In this document: positions 36,858 to 46,603 of the stretch, one piece after another
Layout: every line of letters starts with the position of its first letter
How positions within the stretch are numbered: the first letter of the stretch is position 1
Source: Martinezella multihospitum
Lineage (GTDB): Bacteria; Pseudomonadota; Alphaproteobacteria; Rhizobiales; Rhizobiaceae
Direction: 5' to 3'
Assembly (NCBI RefSeq): GCF_900094585.1
Contig: NZ_FMAG01000006.1
Coordinates: 356,743-420,742, forward strand
DNA length: 64,000 nt
The notes under the pieces: model-generated
The model's database searches: none
The model's input: the letters and a program-made list of their open reading frames with translations, nothing else
Told to the model about the DNA's origin: nothing
Program-made: the position numbers and the translations under genes

Positions 36858-38257
36858 CGGAAGAACTGCCGGATGCGCTGGCCGTCACGCTCGATCTCGA
36901 CGCGCCAGAAGCTGGGGTTTGACGTGACGGTCTTCTGAAGGATTTCCGTCGTGTTGATCGCGACGCCATTGATGGAGATGACGATATCGCGGGCGGCAAA
37001 TCCAAGCCGGTCAGCCGGCGAGTTCTGCTTCAGGCTCTCGATGACGACACCCGTGGAATCCGGTGGCATGTGCAGATCATCGGCAACGCGCGGCGAGAGA
37101 TTGGCAACGGTCGCGCCGGAGAAGGGATTGTTGCCCTCGATGACCCGCTCGTCGCGCGGTGTGGATTCGGGTGCTGCGGCCAGCGTCATCGTGGCCTGAT
37201 GCTCCTTGCCATTATCAAGCACGGTCAATGAGACGGTCGCGCCGAGACCGGCCGTGGTCAGGCGATATCCGAGCGCATCGGGGTGTTCGATCGAGATGTT
37301 GTTCAGCGCCGTGATCACCTCACCGGGCTTGAGGCCGGCCTTGGCCGCCGGGCCGCCGTCGACCACCTTCGTCACCAGCGCACCGCGCACCTTGTCGAGG
37401 CCAAGCGCTTCGGCAACGTCCGATGTGACAGGCTCGAAGGAGGCGCCGATATAGGGGCGCTCGAAAGACTTGTCACCACGATCGGCCGCAGCCAGGAAGA
37501 CCTTGACCAGATTGGCGGGGATGGCAAAACCGATACCGTTGGAGCCGCCGCCCTGGGAGAAGATCGCCGTGTTCAGCCCGATCAACTGTCCCGTCATGTT
37601 GACGAGCGCGCCGCCCGAATTGCCGGGGTTTATCGAGGCATCGGTCTGGATGAAGAAGCCGACCTCGTTCTTGACCTGGTTGCGGGCAAGCGCCGAGACG
37701 ATGCCGCTCGTCACAGTCTGACCGACGCCGAAGGGATTGCCGATCGCCAGCACGAGATCGCCGACCTCGATGCCATCGGAATTGCCGAGCGGCAGAACGG
37801 GGAAAGTCTCGTTCTTCGATTGGATCTTCAGGACGGCGAGATCGACGCGATCGTCCTTCAAAATCACCTTGCAGGGAAACTCGCGGCCATCCGAAAGCGC
37901 GATCTTGATATCGTCGGCACCATCGACGACGTGGTTGTTGGTGATGACGGTGCCATTCGCCTCCACGATCACGCCCGAACCGAGCGACGACTGCTTCTCG
38001 GTGCGATTCGGCATGCGCTGCCCGAAGAACTGCTCGAAGAAGGGATCGCCGGCAAAGGGAGACTGACGCTGCACGACGCGCTCGGCATAGACATTCACCA
38101 CGGCGCCGGACGTCTGCTTGACCAGCGGGGCGAAGGAGAGCTGCATCTGCGTCTGGCTTTCCGGCAGCGTCTTCGCCGTCTGAGCCTCAGCGGAAAGCGG
38201 CATCGCCATGACGAGGGCAAACATCGAAACGGCAGTGCGCTTCAGGAGGAGGTGCAT
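36854..38257 (-). CDS. Do-like periplasmic serine protease (DegP/DegQ family)
   Basis: 467 aa HtrA-family protease/chaperone of the periplasm. A Sec signal peptide (MHLLLKRTAVSMFALVMAMP, then LSAEAQ) is followed by a trypsin-like domain with the triad His109 (TNNHVVD), Asp139 (DRVDLAVLK) and Ser214 (NPGNSGGAL), and two PDZ domains (about 265-355 and 370-467). The degP/degQ/degS choice cannot be made by eye. ATG 38257 with GAAATTTC upstream is weak but fits the signal peptide. First gene of the pair with rarA. Confidence 0.93.
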   Translation of the reverse strand: MHLLLKRTAVSMFALVMAMPLSAEAQTAKTLPESQTQMQLSFAPLVKQTSGAVVNVYAERVVQRQSPFAGDPFFEQFFGQRMPNRTEKQSSLGSGVIVEANGTVITNNHVVDGADDIKIALSDGREFPCKVILKDDRVDLAVLKIQSKNETFPVLPLGNSDGIEVGDLVLAIGNPFGVGQTVTSGIVSALARNQVKNEVGFFIQTDASINPGNSGGALVNMTGQLIGLNTAIFSQGGGSNGIGFAIPANLVKVFLAAADRGDKSFERPYIGASFEPVTSDVAEALGLDKVRGALVTKVVDGGPAAKAGLKPGEVITALNNISIEHPDALGYRLTTAGLGATVSLTVLDNGKEHQATMTLAAAPESTPRDERVIEGNNPFSGATVANLSPRVADDLHMPPDSTGVVIESLKQNSPADRLGFAARDIVISINGVAINTTEILQKTVTSNPSFWRVEIERDGQRIRQFFR

Positions 38258-38431
38258 GAAATTTCCCTTTTTAATTCTCTTTAAACAACGTTGTAGCGCC
38301 CGACGCTAGAAAGAAAAGAGGGCGGAAGCATGAAGCATAAATGGAGTTTTGCAGCGATAAAAAACAGGCTCGGTGAACAAAAACATGCTGTCATGCATTT
38401 CGCGTTGGGAATCGTCAAAAGGGAACCAGAC

Positions 38432-38779
38432 ATGCGATTGAACCATCTTGCCGCCGCTACCTTCTTCATCTCCCTGGGCGTGGCCGGCGCCTCTCACGCC
38501 GCCAGTTTCGATTGCGAAGCGCAGAACCTGAAACCGGACGAGAAGACGATCTGCGACGTAAGGACGCTCAACGATGCCGATGTGAAGATGGTGACGACCT
38601 TCGACCTGCTCTCAGGGCTTCTCGCTATGGGCTCACGCGGCACGATGCAGGACCAGCAGACGGAATGGCTTAAGAAGCGGCAGGCGTGCGGGGCGGATAA
38701 GGCCTGCCTGACCACGTCCTATGAGGAGCGCCTGAAGGTGCTGAACGACACGTACAAGCAGATCAATCGGCCGCTATAG
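38432..38779 (+). CDS. LprI-like N-terminal domain (DUF1311) periplasmic protein
   Basis: 115 aa. Signal peptide MRLNHLAAATFFISLGVAGA with cleavage near SHAAS, then a domain with FDCEAQNLKPDEKTIC and a second Cys pair in RQACGADKACL, ending with an ERLKVLNDTY helix. This is the LprI/DUF1311 pattern; the founder LprI inhibits lysozyme, but this is not shown for most members. ATG 38432 with AAAAGGGA upstream. Divergent from the DegQ-type protease. Confidence 0.75.
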   Translation: MRLNHLAAATFFISLGVAGASHAASFDCEAQNLKPDEKTICDVRTLNDADVKMVTTFDLLSGLLAMGSRGTMQDQQTEWLKKRQACGADKACLTTSYEERLKVLNDTYKQINRPL

Positions 38780-38821
38780 GGGCTTGGTTTGCGAAGACAT
38801 GAGGGCATCGCCGGATAAGTC

Positions 38822-38983
38822 CCCTCTCCCCGCCTGCGGGGAGAGGGTTAGGGTGAGGGGCAAACGCGGGAACGGTAAACTCCGCCGTCGCGATAAAGCT
38901 CGAAAGGCGCCTCATCCGTCCCTGCCCAGCTTCGCTCCGCTCAGCCGCTCAGGTCCACCTTCTCCCCGTTTTACGGGGCGAAG
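38822..38983. repeat. Intergenic hairpin repeats (CTCTCCCC type)
   Basis: Hairpin 1: CCCTCTCCCCGC / GCGGGGAGAGGG (38822-38847), followed by TTAGGGTGAGGGGC. Hairpin 2: CTTCTCCCCG / CGGGGCGAAG (38959-38983). Both are of the ubiquitous rhizobial intergenic kind; the second lies just after the ilvD stop. Confidence 0.6.
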
Positions 38984-38991
38984 GGGTTTGG

Positions 38992-40830
38992 TTACTTTCC
39001 ACCAAGATCCCTGACCGCACCGCGGTCAGCGCTCGTGGCGAACGCAGCGTAAGCCTTGAGCGCCGTGGTGACATTGCGCTTGCGCGGTTCGGCCGGGTGC
39101 CAGCCCTTGGCGTTCTGAGCTTCGCGGCGCGCGGCAAGTTCAGCATCGTCTACACGCAGGCTGATGGTGCGGTTCGGGATGTCGATGTCGATCATGTCGC
39201 CTTCGCGCACCAGGCCGATGGTACCGCCATTGGCCGCCTCGGGCGAAACGTGACCGATGGAGAGACCCGAGGTGCCGCCGGAGAAGCGGCCGTCGGTGAT
39301 GAGCGCGCAGGCCTTGCCTAGGCCCTTCGACTTCAGATAGCTCGTCGGATAGAGCATTTCCTGCATGCCGGGGCCGCCCTTCGGGCCTTCGTAGCGGATG
39401 ACGACGACGTCGCCGGCCTTGATCTCGTTGCTGAGGATAGCCTTGACGGATGCGTCCTGGCTTTCGAAGACCCTAGCGGGGCCGGAGAATTTCAGGATCG
39501 ATTCATCGACACCTGCCGTCTTCACGATGCAGCCGTCGAGCGCCAGATTGCCCTTGAGGACGGCTAGACCGCCGTCCTTGGAGAAGGGATGCTGGGCATC
39601 GCGGATAACGCCCTTTTCACGATCGAGATCAAGCTCTTCCCAGCGCGCGCTCTGGCTGAAGGCAACCTGCGTCGGGACACCGCCAGGAGCGGCACTGAAG
39701 AGCTCCAGAGCAGCTTTGTTGTCGGTGACTGCAATATCCCATTGCGCCAGTGCCTCGCCCAGCGTCGGAGCGTGGACGGTCGGCAGGTCGGTGTTCAACA
39801 ATCCCGCGCGGTTCAACTCGCCGAGGATAGCCATGATGCCACCGGCGCGATGCACGTCTTCCATGTGAACGTCTGCCTTCGCCGGAGCGACCTTGGACAG
39901 GCAAGGAACGCGGCGCGACAGGCGATCGATGTCATCCATGGTGAAATCGACTTCGCCCTCATGGGCAGCCGCGAGAATATGCAGCACGGTATTGGTCGAG
40001 CCGCCCATGGCGATATCGAGCGCCATAGCGTTCTCAAATGCGCCCTTGCTGGCGATCGTCCGCGGCAGTGCGGTGACATCGTCCTGCTCATAATAGCGCT
40101 TCGCCAGAGCAACGACACGACGGCCGGCTTCGAGGAAGAGTTCCTTGCGGTCCGCGTGAGTGGCAAGCGTCGAGCCGTTGCCCGGCAGCGACAGGCCAAG
40201 CGCCTCGGTCAGGCAGTTCATCGAATTGGCGGTGAACATGCCCGAGCACGAGCCGCATGTCGGACAAGCAGAGCGCTCTATGACTTGGACGTCCTCGTCG
40301 CTGATCTTGTCGTCGGCGGCGGCAACCATGGCATCGACGAGATCAAGCGCATGCTTCTTGCCGTGCAGGACGACCTTGCCGGCTTCCATCGGGCCGCCGG
40401 AGACGAAGACCGTCGGGATATTGAGGCGCAGCGAGGCCATCAGCATGCCGGGGGTGATCTTGTCGCAGTTGGAGATGCAGACCATGGCGTCGGCGCAATG
40501 GGCGTTGACCATGTACTCGACGCTGTCGGCGATCAGTTCGCGCGACGGCAGCGAATAGAGCATACCGTCATGGCCCATGGCGATACCGTCGTCGACGGCG
40601 ATGGTGTTGAACTCCTTGGCAACGCCGCCGGCTGCCTCGATCTCGCGCGCGACGAGCTGGCCGAGATCCTTGAGGTGAACGTGGCCCGGCACGAACTGGG
40701 TGAAGGAATTGACCACCGCAATGATTGGCTTGCCGAAATCGCTGTCCTTCATACCCGTCGCGCGCCAAAGGCCGCGCGCGCCGGCCATGTTGCGGCCGTG
40801 GGTGGTGGTTCTGGAACGATAAGCTGGCAT
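38992..40830 (-). CDS. ilvD: Dihydroxy-acid dehydratase
   Basis: 612 aa, normal length for the family. It makes 2-oxo acid precursors of valine and isoleucine from dihydroxy acids. Iron-sulfur ligands are in CISNCDKITPGM and ACPTCGSCSGMFTANS; the PAYRSRTTTHGRN N-terminus and the DGRFSGGTSGLSIGHVSPEA motif are diagnostic of IlvD rather than sugar-acid dehydratases. ATG 40830. Monocistronic; ilvA in this window (8.2 kb) belongs to the same pathway but is unlinked. Confidence 0.97.
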   Translation of the reverse strand: MPAYRSRTTTHGRNMAGARGLWRATGMKDSDFGKPIIAVVNSFTQFVPGHVHLKDLGQLVAREIEAAGGVAKEFNTIAVDDGIAMGHDGMLYSLPSRELIADSVEYMVNAHCADAMVCISNCDKITPGMLMASLRLNIPTVFVSGGPMEAGKVVLHGKKHALDLVDAMVAAADDKISDEDVQVIERSACPTCGSCSGMFTANSMNCLTEALGLSLPGNGSTLATHADRKELFLEAGRRVVALAKRYYEQDDVTALPRTIASKGAFENAMALDIAMGGSTNTVLHILAAAHEGEVDFTMDDIDRLSRRVPCLSKVAPAKADVHMEDVHRAGGIMAILGELNRAGLLNTDLPTVHAPTLGEALAQWDIAVTDNKAALELFSAAPGGVPTQVAFSQSARWEELDLDREKGVIRDAQHPFSKDGGLAVLKGNLALDGCIVKTAGVDESILKFSGPARVFESQDASVKAILSNEIKAGDVVVIRYEGPKGGPGMQEMLYPTSYLKSKGLGKACALITDGRFSGGTSGLSIGHVSPEAANGGTIGLVREGDMIDIDIPNRTISLRVDDAELAARREAQNAKGWHPAEPRKRNVTTALKAYAAFATSADRGAVRDLGGK

Positions 40831-41169
40831 GGTGTCTTCCTCGTCATCCTAGAATTTGTGCGGCGTCGGCAGGGGCCAAAGGTTTCGGGCCGAAGGAGAC
40901 GCCGGCAACTCCGCTTTTTGGAATTGTCCTAATCCAATCGTGCAATACTGTCACTATCAACTCAAGCGAATCCGGTACGCTGCGAGGCAAGCGCTGCGTC
41001 CGGACAAACAAGCACTACGATCACAATTGGGAACGAAGCCGCCTGTTCACAAGCACACACAAAAAGTTGCTTTCACTTCCAAAGAAATGCCTGCCTAAGA
41101 GTGTAACAAAATCCGTGTCCACTGCGTATGGCTGATATCGAAGCTGTTACCGCATAGAGGAATTGCTCC
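40831..41169. other. 339-bp divergent intergenic region, ilvD / msrP
   Basis: Must contain promoters for both genes. I see no leader peptide rich in branched-chain codons upstream of ilvD, no T-box and no clear terminator hairpin. A short frame here has no coding look. Confidence 0.5.
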
Positions 41170-42120
41170 ATGGCCTCCTTCCGCCCGCCGAAAATTGCGT
41201 CTTCCGAGATCACCCCCCGCTCGGCCTATCTCAAGCGCCGCGAATTTCTGACGGCCGCCACCGCCGGTATCGGCATGGCGACGGTCGGCGGCAAGGCCGC
41301 GCTGGCTGAGGCGCTGACGGCGACCAAGAGCAATTACACGGTCAATGAGAAGCTGACGCCGATCAAGGACGTCACCACCTACAATAATTTCTACGAATTC
41401 GGCCTCGACAAGGCCGATCCGGCCAATCTTTCCGGCAAGTTCAAGCCGCGGCCGTGGACCATCAAGGTCGACGGCATGGTCAACAAACCCGGCACTTTCG
41501 ATATAGACGCGCTGATCAAGGAGTTTCCGCCGGAAGAGCGCGTCTATCGCATGCGCTGCGTCGAGGCCTGGTCGATGGTCATCCCCTGGGACGGCTTTCC
41601 GCTCTCGGCTCTGCTCGACAAGGTGGAGCCGCAGGGCAGTGCCAAGTTCGTGGCCTTCGAAACGGTCGTCAGGCCGGAAGAGATGCCGGGACAATCGGGC
41701 GTCTTCCAATCGCTGGACTGGCCCTATGTCGAAGGCCTGCGGTTGGACGAGGCGCGCAACCCGCTGACGCTGCTTGCCGTCGGCCTTTACGGCGAGACGC
41801 TGCCGAACCAGAACGGCGCGCCGATCCGCCTCGTCGTACCGTGGAAATACGGTTTCAAGGGCATCAAGTCGATCGTCCGCATCACGCTGACCGACAAGCA
41901 GCCGCTGAATACCTGGCAGGCCACCAACAGCCAGGAATACGGCTTCTATGCCAACGTCAACCCAGCGGTGGATCATCCGCGCTGGAGCCAGGCGACCGAA
42001 CGGCGCATCGGCGAAGGCGGCTTCTTCGGCTCCAACCGCCACCCCACCCTGCCCTTCAACGGCTATGCCGATCAGGTCGCCAGCCTCTATAGCGGCATGG
42101 ACCTCAGGGTGAATTTCTGA
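41170..42120 (+). CDS. msrP: Protein-methionine-sulfoxide reductase, catalytic subunit MsrP
   Basis: 316 aa periplasmic molybdopterin enzyme that repairs oxidised methionines in envelope proteins. A Tat signal is visible (YLKRREFLTAATAGIGMATV). The Mo-ligating Cys130 sits in YRMRCVEAWSMVIPW; other MsrP marks are TYNNFYEFG and VVPWKYGFKGIKSI. Its TGA overlaps the ATG of msrQ (TGATG), the standard MsrPQ operon. Confidence 0.96.
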   Translation: MASFRPPKIASSEITPRSAYLKRREFLTAATAGIGMATVGGKAALAEALTATKSNYTVNEKLTPIKDVTTYNNFYEFGLDKADPANLSGKFKPRPWTIKVDGMVNKPGTFDIDALIKEFPPEERVYRMRCVEAWSMVIPWDGFPLSALLDKVEPQGSAKFVAFETVVRPEEMPGQSGVFQSLDWPYVEGLRLDEARNPLTLLAVGLYGETLPNQNGAPIRLVVPWKYGFKGIKSIVRITLTDKQPLNTWQATNSQEYGFYANVNPAVDHPRWSQATERRIGEGGFFGSNRHPTLPFNGYADQVASLYSGMDLRVNF

Positions 42121-42773
42121 TGGCCGTTTCTTTCGCCTTGCCCAAACGCTGGCAACCCGCCTCCGTTTGGGCGCTTTATGTGGTTGGGCTGTTGCCCGCC
42201 GCCTGGGAATTCTATCTCGGCGCGACCGATCAGCTCGGCGCCGATGCGGTCAAGACTTTCGAGCTCTTCCTGGGGCTATGGGCGATCCGCTTCCTACTGC
42301 TGACGCTGGCGGTTACGCCGCTTCGCGATCTCTTCGGCTGGAACTATCTGCGCTACCGCCGCGCGCTCGGCCTGCTCTGTTTCTACTATGCGCTGATGCA
42401 TCTAACCGTTTACATGGTGCTCGATCAGGCGCTGGACGTGCAGGCCGTCATCGACGACGTGCTGAAGCGACCCTTCATCATGTTCGGCATGGCCGGTCTC
42501 GTCATGCTGCTGGCGCTCGCCGTCACCTCGAACAATTTCTCGATCAAGCGCCTCGGCAAGAAATGGATCTGGCTGCATCGTCTCGTCTACATCATCGCCG
42601 CCTGCGGCGCCCTGCACTTCGCCCTGTCGACCAAGGTGCTGTCACTGGAGCAGTTCATCTATATCGGCCTGCTGATCGCGATGATCCTCTACAGATCCTA
42701 CCGGCCGATCATGATGGAGAGACGCCGGGCGGCGCGAAAGCCGGCTGCAGCCTCCAGTTCCAGAGCGGCCTGA
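42120..42773 (+). CDS. msrQ: MsrQ heme-binding membrane subunit
   Basis: 217 aa, ferric-reductase-like transmembrane protein with about six helices that passes electrons from the quinone pool to MsrP. Likely heme His residues are in YYALMHLTVYMVL and in WIWLHRLVYIIAACGALHFA. Starts inside the msrP stop, consistent with coupled translation. Ends in a charged Arg/Ala tail. Confidence 0.95.
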   Translation: MAVSFALPKRWQPASVWALYVVGLLPAAWEFYLGATDQLGADAVKTFELFLGLWAIRFLLLTLAVTPLRDLFGWNYLRYRRALGLLCFYYALMHLTVYMVLDQALDVQAVIDDVLKRPFIMFGMAGLVMLLALAVTSNNFSIKRLGKKWIWLHRLVYIIAACGALHFALSTKVLSLEQFIYIGLLIAMILYRSYRPIMMERRRAARKPAAASSSRAA

Positions 42774-42803
42774 AGGCGGCCGCTCCATCGTTTCAAGTAA
42801 AAG

Positions 42804-43694
42804 TCATTCCGCAGCGCTGGCGACCTTCGCCTGGCCCTGCTCCTGCACCTCGACGGTCGCCGTCAGGCCGGCGATCAGCTTCGTACCTTCGGGCACCTTG
42901 TCGAGTGCGATACGCACCGGCACGCGCTGTGCCAGACGCACCCAGCTGAAGGTCGGGGTAATGTTGGCAAGCAGGCTGCCGGAGGTACGTTCGCGGTCCT
43001 CGATGCCGTAGGCGATGCTTTCGACATGGCCCGCCAGCTTCTCGGCCTGCCCCATCAGATGGATATAGACTTCGTCGCCGATCTGGATGCGCGGCAGCTT
43101 GGTTTCCTCGAAATAGCCTTCGACACGCAGGGAATCGCTGTCGATCAGCGCCACCTTGGCGGTACCGGCGGAGACATAGTCACCCGGCCGCAGGCTGAGG
43201 TTCGAGATCGTGCCGTTGACGGTGGCGCGAACCTCAGAACGGTCCAGGTTCAACTGTGCAAGATCACGGTTGGCGCTCGCCTCGCGAACGGCAGCTTCAT
43301 CTTGTGCCACAGTGGTCAGTGCCTGCTCCTTCTGCTGCAGGGAGGCAGCATCGCCGAGACGCGCCTGTCGCGCGCTTTCGCGCTGGGCCTGCTCGAGAGC
43401 CGCCTTGCTGCTTGCAAGGGCAGCATCGGCCTGTTCGAGAGCGATGGCGAAGCGATCACGATCGACGCGGAAGAGGACGTCGCCCTTCTTGACGGTCTGA
43501 TTGTCCTTGACGAGGACCTCGCTCACCAGGCCGGAGACGTCAGGCGCGATGCCGACGACATCGGCCCTCAGGCGCGCATCGCGCGTCCACGGCTCGTCCA
43601 TGTAATGGCCCCAGAGCTGGCGGCCGACATAGACGGCGGCAACGACGAAGATGAGAGTGACGGCCACACGGCCGATAAGTTTTAAGGCGTTCAT
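42804..43694 (-). CDS. HlyD/EmrA-type membrane fusion protein (AaeA-like)
   Basis: 296 aa periplasmic adaptor. N-terminal TM anchor LIGRVAVTLIFVVAAVYVGR, lipoyl half-motifs (VDIAPDVSGLVSEVLVKDN region and LSLRPGDYVSAG), a coiled-coil hairpin between them (about 90-150), then a beta-barrel domain. Start ATG 43694 overlaps the end of the DUF1656 gene by 4 bp; the longer frame upstream is antisense-like. Works with the FUSC-type pump encoded upstream in the operon. Confidence 0.9.
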   Translation of the reverse strand: MNALKLIGRVAVTLIFVVAAVYVGRQLWGHYMDEPWTRDARLRADVVGIAPDVSGLVSEVLVKDNQTVKKGDVLFRVDRDRFAIALEQADAALASSKAALEQAQRESARQARLGDAASLQQKEQALTTVAQDEAAVREASANRDLAQLNLDRSEVRATVNGTISNLSLRPGDYVSAGTAKVALIDSDSLRVEGYFEETKLPRIQIGDEVYIHLMGQAEKLAGHVESIAYGIEDRERTSGSLLANITPTFSWVRLAQRVPVRIALDKVPEGTKLIAGLTATVEVQEQGQAKVASAAE

Positions 43695-43900
43695 GTGAAG
43701 TACCAACGAGAGACGGAGGAGACGGCGCCGAGCAGCAGAACGTAAAGCGCGAGATCGAAAAGACCGCGATGCCAGACCAGAGTGTAGACTCCGATCCATG
43801 CCAGCAGGCGTCGAACGACGATGACGACAAACAGCGTCAGGAGCATGAGAACGAGAAGGCGCGGGATATAGACGCCATAAAGATCGAATTCTGCGGGCAT
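43691..43900 (-). CDS. DUF1656 small membrane protein (AaeX-like)
   Basis: 69 aa with two hydrophobic helices (IPRLLVLMLLTLFVVIVVRR and LFDLALYVLLLGAVSS), beginning MPAEFDLYGVYIPRLLV, the typical DUF1656/AaeX start. It lies between the FUSC pump (4-bp gap) and the HlyD adaptor (4-bp overlap), the usual place for this family in aromatic-acid efflux operons. ATG 43900. Confidence 0.85.
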   Translation of the reverse strand: MPAEFDLYGVYIPRLLVLMLLTLFVVIVVRRLLAWIGVYTLVWHRGLFDLALYVLLLGAVSSVSRWYFT

Positions 43901-43904
43901 GATA

Positions 43905-45977
43905 TTACTCGGCGGCGATGGAAAGAGGTTGAGACGTATCGGACAGGGGTGGCCGCCAGCTCGCCGGCGGCTTGGCATGGGGGAAGAGCGCCCGGCGAAG
44001 GCCGACGAGCGCATCAAGGCTCGCGCGACCGGACTGCCGCTTTTCCTGAGCGACGGCTTCCAGGCCATGGTCGATCGACACACGCAGTTCGTCGGCGGGG
44101 TCGATGGCGCGCTTGGCCTTCAGCCGGGAACGATAGAAATCCGATACGCCGATCAGGACTTCGCTGACCGATGCGGCGGCGGCCGGCTTCAGCTGACCAC
44201 GCTCCTTCTGCAGCATCAGCACGTTGAAGCCGAGACGGACATCGGCGTAACCGTCGACCTTTTTCAGTTCGCGGTCCTCGATGCCGGCAAGGCGGGGCAC
44301 GAGTTGGCCGAGACGATCGAGGATGCGGCCCGAAAGGCGCTCATGGTCTGCGCGGCGGATACCGGCCGCGGTTTCGGCAAGATCCGTCCAGCCAGCCCTG
44401 ACCAGCCGCCAGGCGGCAAGTTCCGAACCGAACGGGCGGGTCAGCAAGGTCCAGACAAGGGCGAAACCAACACCGGCCAGAGCGGCGATCGCGCTATTGG
44501 TGAAGCTGGCGAAATCGGCCGTGTAACGATCCTGAAGCGCGATGAAACTTGCACCGTTCACCGCCAGCAGCATGCCGAGCATGTTGGTCTGCGGGCGGGT
44601 AATCAGCAAGCCCATCACCAGGAAGGGCGGAGCAAAGACCAGCACCAGCATCTCGAAGCCGGAGATCGACGGCAACACACCGAAGATATAGATGCAGGCG
44701 ACGACCAGGCTTACCGCAGTCCAAATGAACATCGTCGTGATGAAGGGCGCGGGACGATCGAGCGCGGCGAAAAACGAGCAGGCAACGGCCGCCATGGCGA
44801 TGAAGCCGGCACCATCCGCCCAGCCGGAATAGATCCAGAAGAAACAGGCGACCGCGATGCCGACGACGACAGCACCGGCCGAGAAGGCGAGCAGTGCGTA
44901 ATCATAGTGCCTGCTGCGACCGACGACATTGCGGTAGCGGAAGGCGGGACGCCAGGTGCCGACCTGCTGCCCGGAAACGATTTGGGCGCGCAGCGTCAGG
45001 CAATCCTGCCACAAGTCAACGATTTCCTTGAGGCGAGCGAGAGCGCTCGACCGGACCAGATCGTCCCAACCGATATCGAGATCGTTCTCCTGCAGTTCCT
45101 CGATTTTCTTCGACAAGGTCTCAGCGGTTTCATCGGCCTTGCCGCGACCGCCCTGCCCCAGCCAGTCAGCCACTTCGTTCAAAACAACGACCAATTCCTG
45201 CGGTAGCGGCTTTCCACCAGCTTTCAAGGCGTGCAGGCGATCGGCAAGGGACGAGAAGAGCGGCAGCAGCATCAGCAGGCGACCACGCAGCTCGCGCGAA
45301 TGCCTGACGATATCGCGGCTGCCTGCATCGTATTTCAACTGGCTGATGACGAGATCGAGGCCGGAAACGTCGGCGGCAAGCTTCTGCCGCTTCAGCGGGG
45401 TCGCGGGAGACGCGCCCTCGCCGCGCAGGATCTCATCCGCCCAGGTGCCGGCATCGTCCAGCCATGAGCCTATGCGCTGACCGAGCACCGTTCCGACGCT
45501 GCTCGGAAAGACGACGGCGCTGACCACGCTCGCGCAGACGATGCCGATGAGGATTTCCTCGGAGCGGGCAAGCGCCACATCGAAAATGGTTTCGGGCGAG
45601 CCGACGGTCGGCAGCGCGATCAGCGGCAGCGTATAGCCGGCCAGCATGAAGACATAGCTGCGCGAGGTGCGGTCGAGCATCGAGATGAACAGCAAGGTGC
45701 CGGTCCACAGTGCAACGACGATCGAAAGCAGTTCCGGCGCGTTGACGAAGAGCGGGATGAGGATCACCGACGCGGTGGCGCCGATAAGCGTGCCAAGTGC
45801 GCGATAAAGCCCCTTGGAGCTGGTTGCGCCGGCAAGCGGATTGGCAACCACATAAACGGCGGCCATCGCCCAATAAGGCCGCGGCAGATCGAGCGACAAG
45901 GCGATGAACAGCGCCATGATCGCAGCAATGAAAGCTTTGACGGAAAACAACCACTCGCGCCAGGACGGAATGTTCAT
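43905..45977 (-). CDS. FUSC family inner-membrane efflux protein (AaeB/fusaric acid resistance type)
   Basis: 690 aa. Two membrane halves (N-terminal about 10-160 and a second block about 355-510), each with about five helices, separated by a cytoplasmic helical domain; this is the FUSC/AaeB plan. N-terminus reads WLFSVKAFIAAIMALFIALS, with DLPRPYWAMAAVYVVANPLA as the family signature. ATG 45977 overlaps the marR stop (ATGA). Probably exports aromatic carboxylic acids; the actual substrate is unknown. Confidence 0.9.
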   Translation of the reverse strand: MNIPSWREWLFSVKAFIAAIMALFIALSLDLPRPYWAMAAVYVVANPLAGATSSKGLYRALGTLIGATASVILIPLFVNAPELLSIVVALWTGTLLFISMLDRTSRSYVFMLAGYTLPLIALPTVGSPETIFDVALARSEEILIGIVCASVVSAVVFPSSVGTVLGQRIGSWLDDAGTWADEILRGEGASPATPLKRQKLAADVSGLDLVISQLKYDAGSRDIVRHSRELRGRLLMLLPLFSSLADRLHALKAGGKPLPQELVVVLNEVADWLGQGGRGKADETAETLSKKIEELQENDLDIGWDDLVRSSALARLKEIVDLWQDCLTLRAQIVSGQQVGTWRPAFRYRNVVGRSRHYDYALLAFSAGAVVVGIAVACFFWIYSGWADGAGFIAMAAVACSFFAALDRPAPFITTMFIWTAVSLVVACIYIFGVLPSISGFEMLVLVFAPPFLVMGLLITRPQTNMLGMLLAVNGASFIALQDRYTADFASFTNSAIAALAGVGFALVWTLLTRPFGSELAAWRLVRAGWTDLAETAAGIRRADHERLSGRILDRLGQLVPRLAGIEDRELKKVDGYADVRLGFNVLMLQKERGQLKPAAAASVSEVLIGVSDFYRSRLKAKRAIDPADELRVSIDHGLEAVAQEKRQSGRASLDALVGLRRALFPHAKPPASWRPPLSDTSQPLSIAAE

Positions 45978-46444
45978 AGGAACTTCTCCGGCTCCGGTTC
46001 GACAACCTTGGATGCTTCGAACTCCTCGAAAGCCTTGAGGACACGAACGGCAGCTTCGATGTCTGCAGGGTCGACATTGGCAAGAATCTTGCCACGCAGC
46101 TCGTCGAGCGCCTCCTCCATACGGGAGGCGAGCTTCTCGCCCTCCGGCGTCAGCCATAGGCCCTTTGCACGCCGATCTGTCGGATCATCCTTGCGGATGA
46201 CAAGATCCATGCTTTCGAGCTGATCGATCAGGCGCACCAGAGACGGGCCTTCGATGCCGACATAGGTGGCAATCACCACCTGCCGCACGCCTCCCCCCAG
46301 GCGGCCGATCCAAAGCAGCGGCGCGGCCACGGCCTCGGATACGCCATGAGAGCTCAGCGCGATGTCGACGACCCGGCGCCATTGGCGGCCGGTGGTCAAC
46401 AAGTTGGCGGTGAATACGCGTTGTAGGGTGTTTGACGAGTTCAT
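45974..46444 (-). CDS. MarR family transcriptional regulator of the efflux operon
   Basis: 156 aa. Winged helix about residues 30-110, including RQVVIATYVGIEGPSLVRLI and the wing DPTDRRAKGLWLTPEGEKLA. First gene of marR-FUSC-DUF1656-HlyD, overlapping the next gene by 4 bp. A palindromic site sits 9-25 bases upstream of its ATG (46444), so negative autoregulation relieved by the pump's substrate is likely. Confidence 0.9.
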   Translation of the reverse strand: MNSSNTLQRVFTANLLTTGRQWRRVVDIALSSHGVSEAVAAPLLWIGRLGGGVRQVVIATYVGIEGPSLVRLIDQLESMDLVIRKDDPTDRRAKGLWLTPEGEKLASRMEEALDELRGKILANVDPADIEAAVRVLKAFEEFEASKVVEPEPEKFL

Positions 46445-46452
46445 GCAAACCT

Positions 46453-46469
46453 ATTAGCACTAAACTAAT
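46453..46469. promoter_or_regulatory. Candidate MarR operator
   Basis: ATTAG-N7-CTAAT perfect inverted repeat, with an inner TTAGCACTAA palindrome (46454-46463) and a neighbouring CTAATTAG (46465-46472). AT-rich, symmetric and right before the marR start, as expected for autoregulation. Confidence 0.5.
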
Positions 46470-46603
46470 TAGGATTCAAATTATTATCATCAAAAGCGCT
46501 ATCGAAAATGCGAAATGCAGCTATGTGCTCAGCGACGAGCGTGACGGCAGCAGGCGAGATTACAAGCGATACCAATCCGACTGGCCACTCGAACGGTCTT
46601 TCA

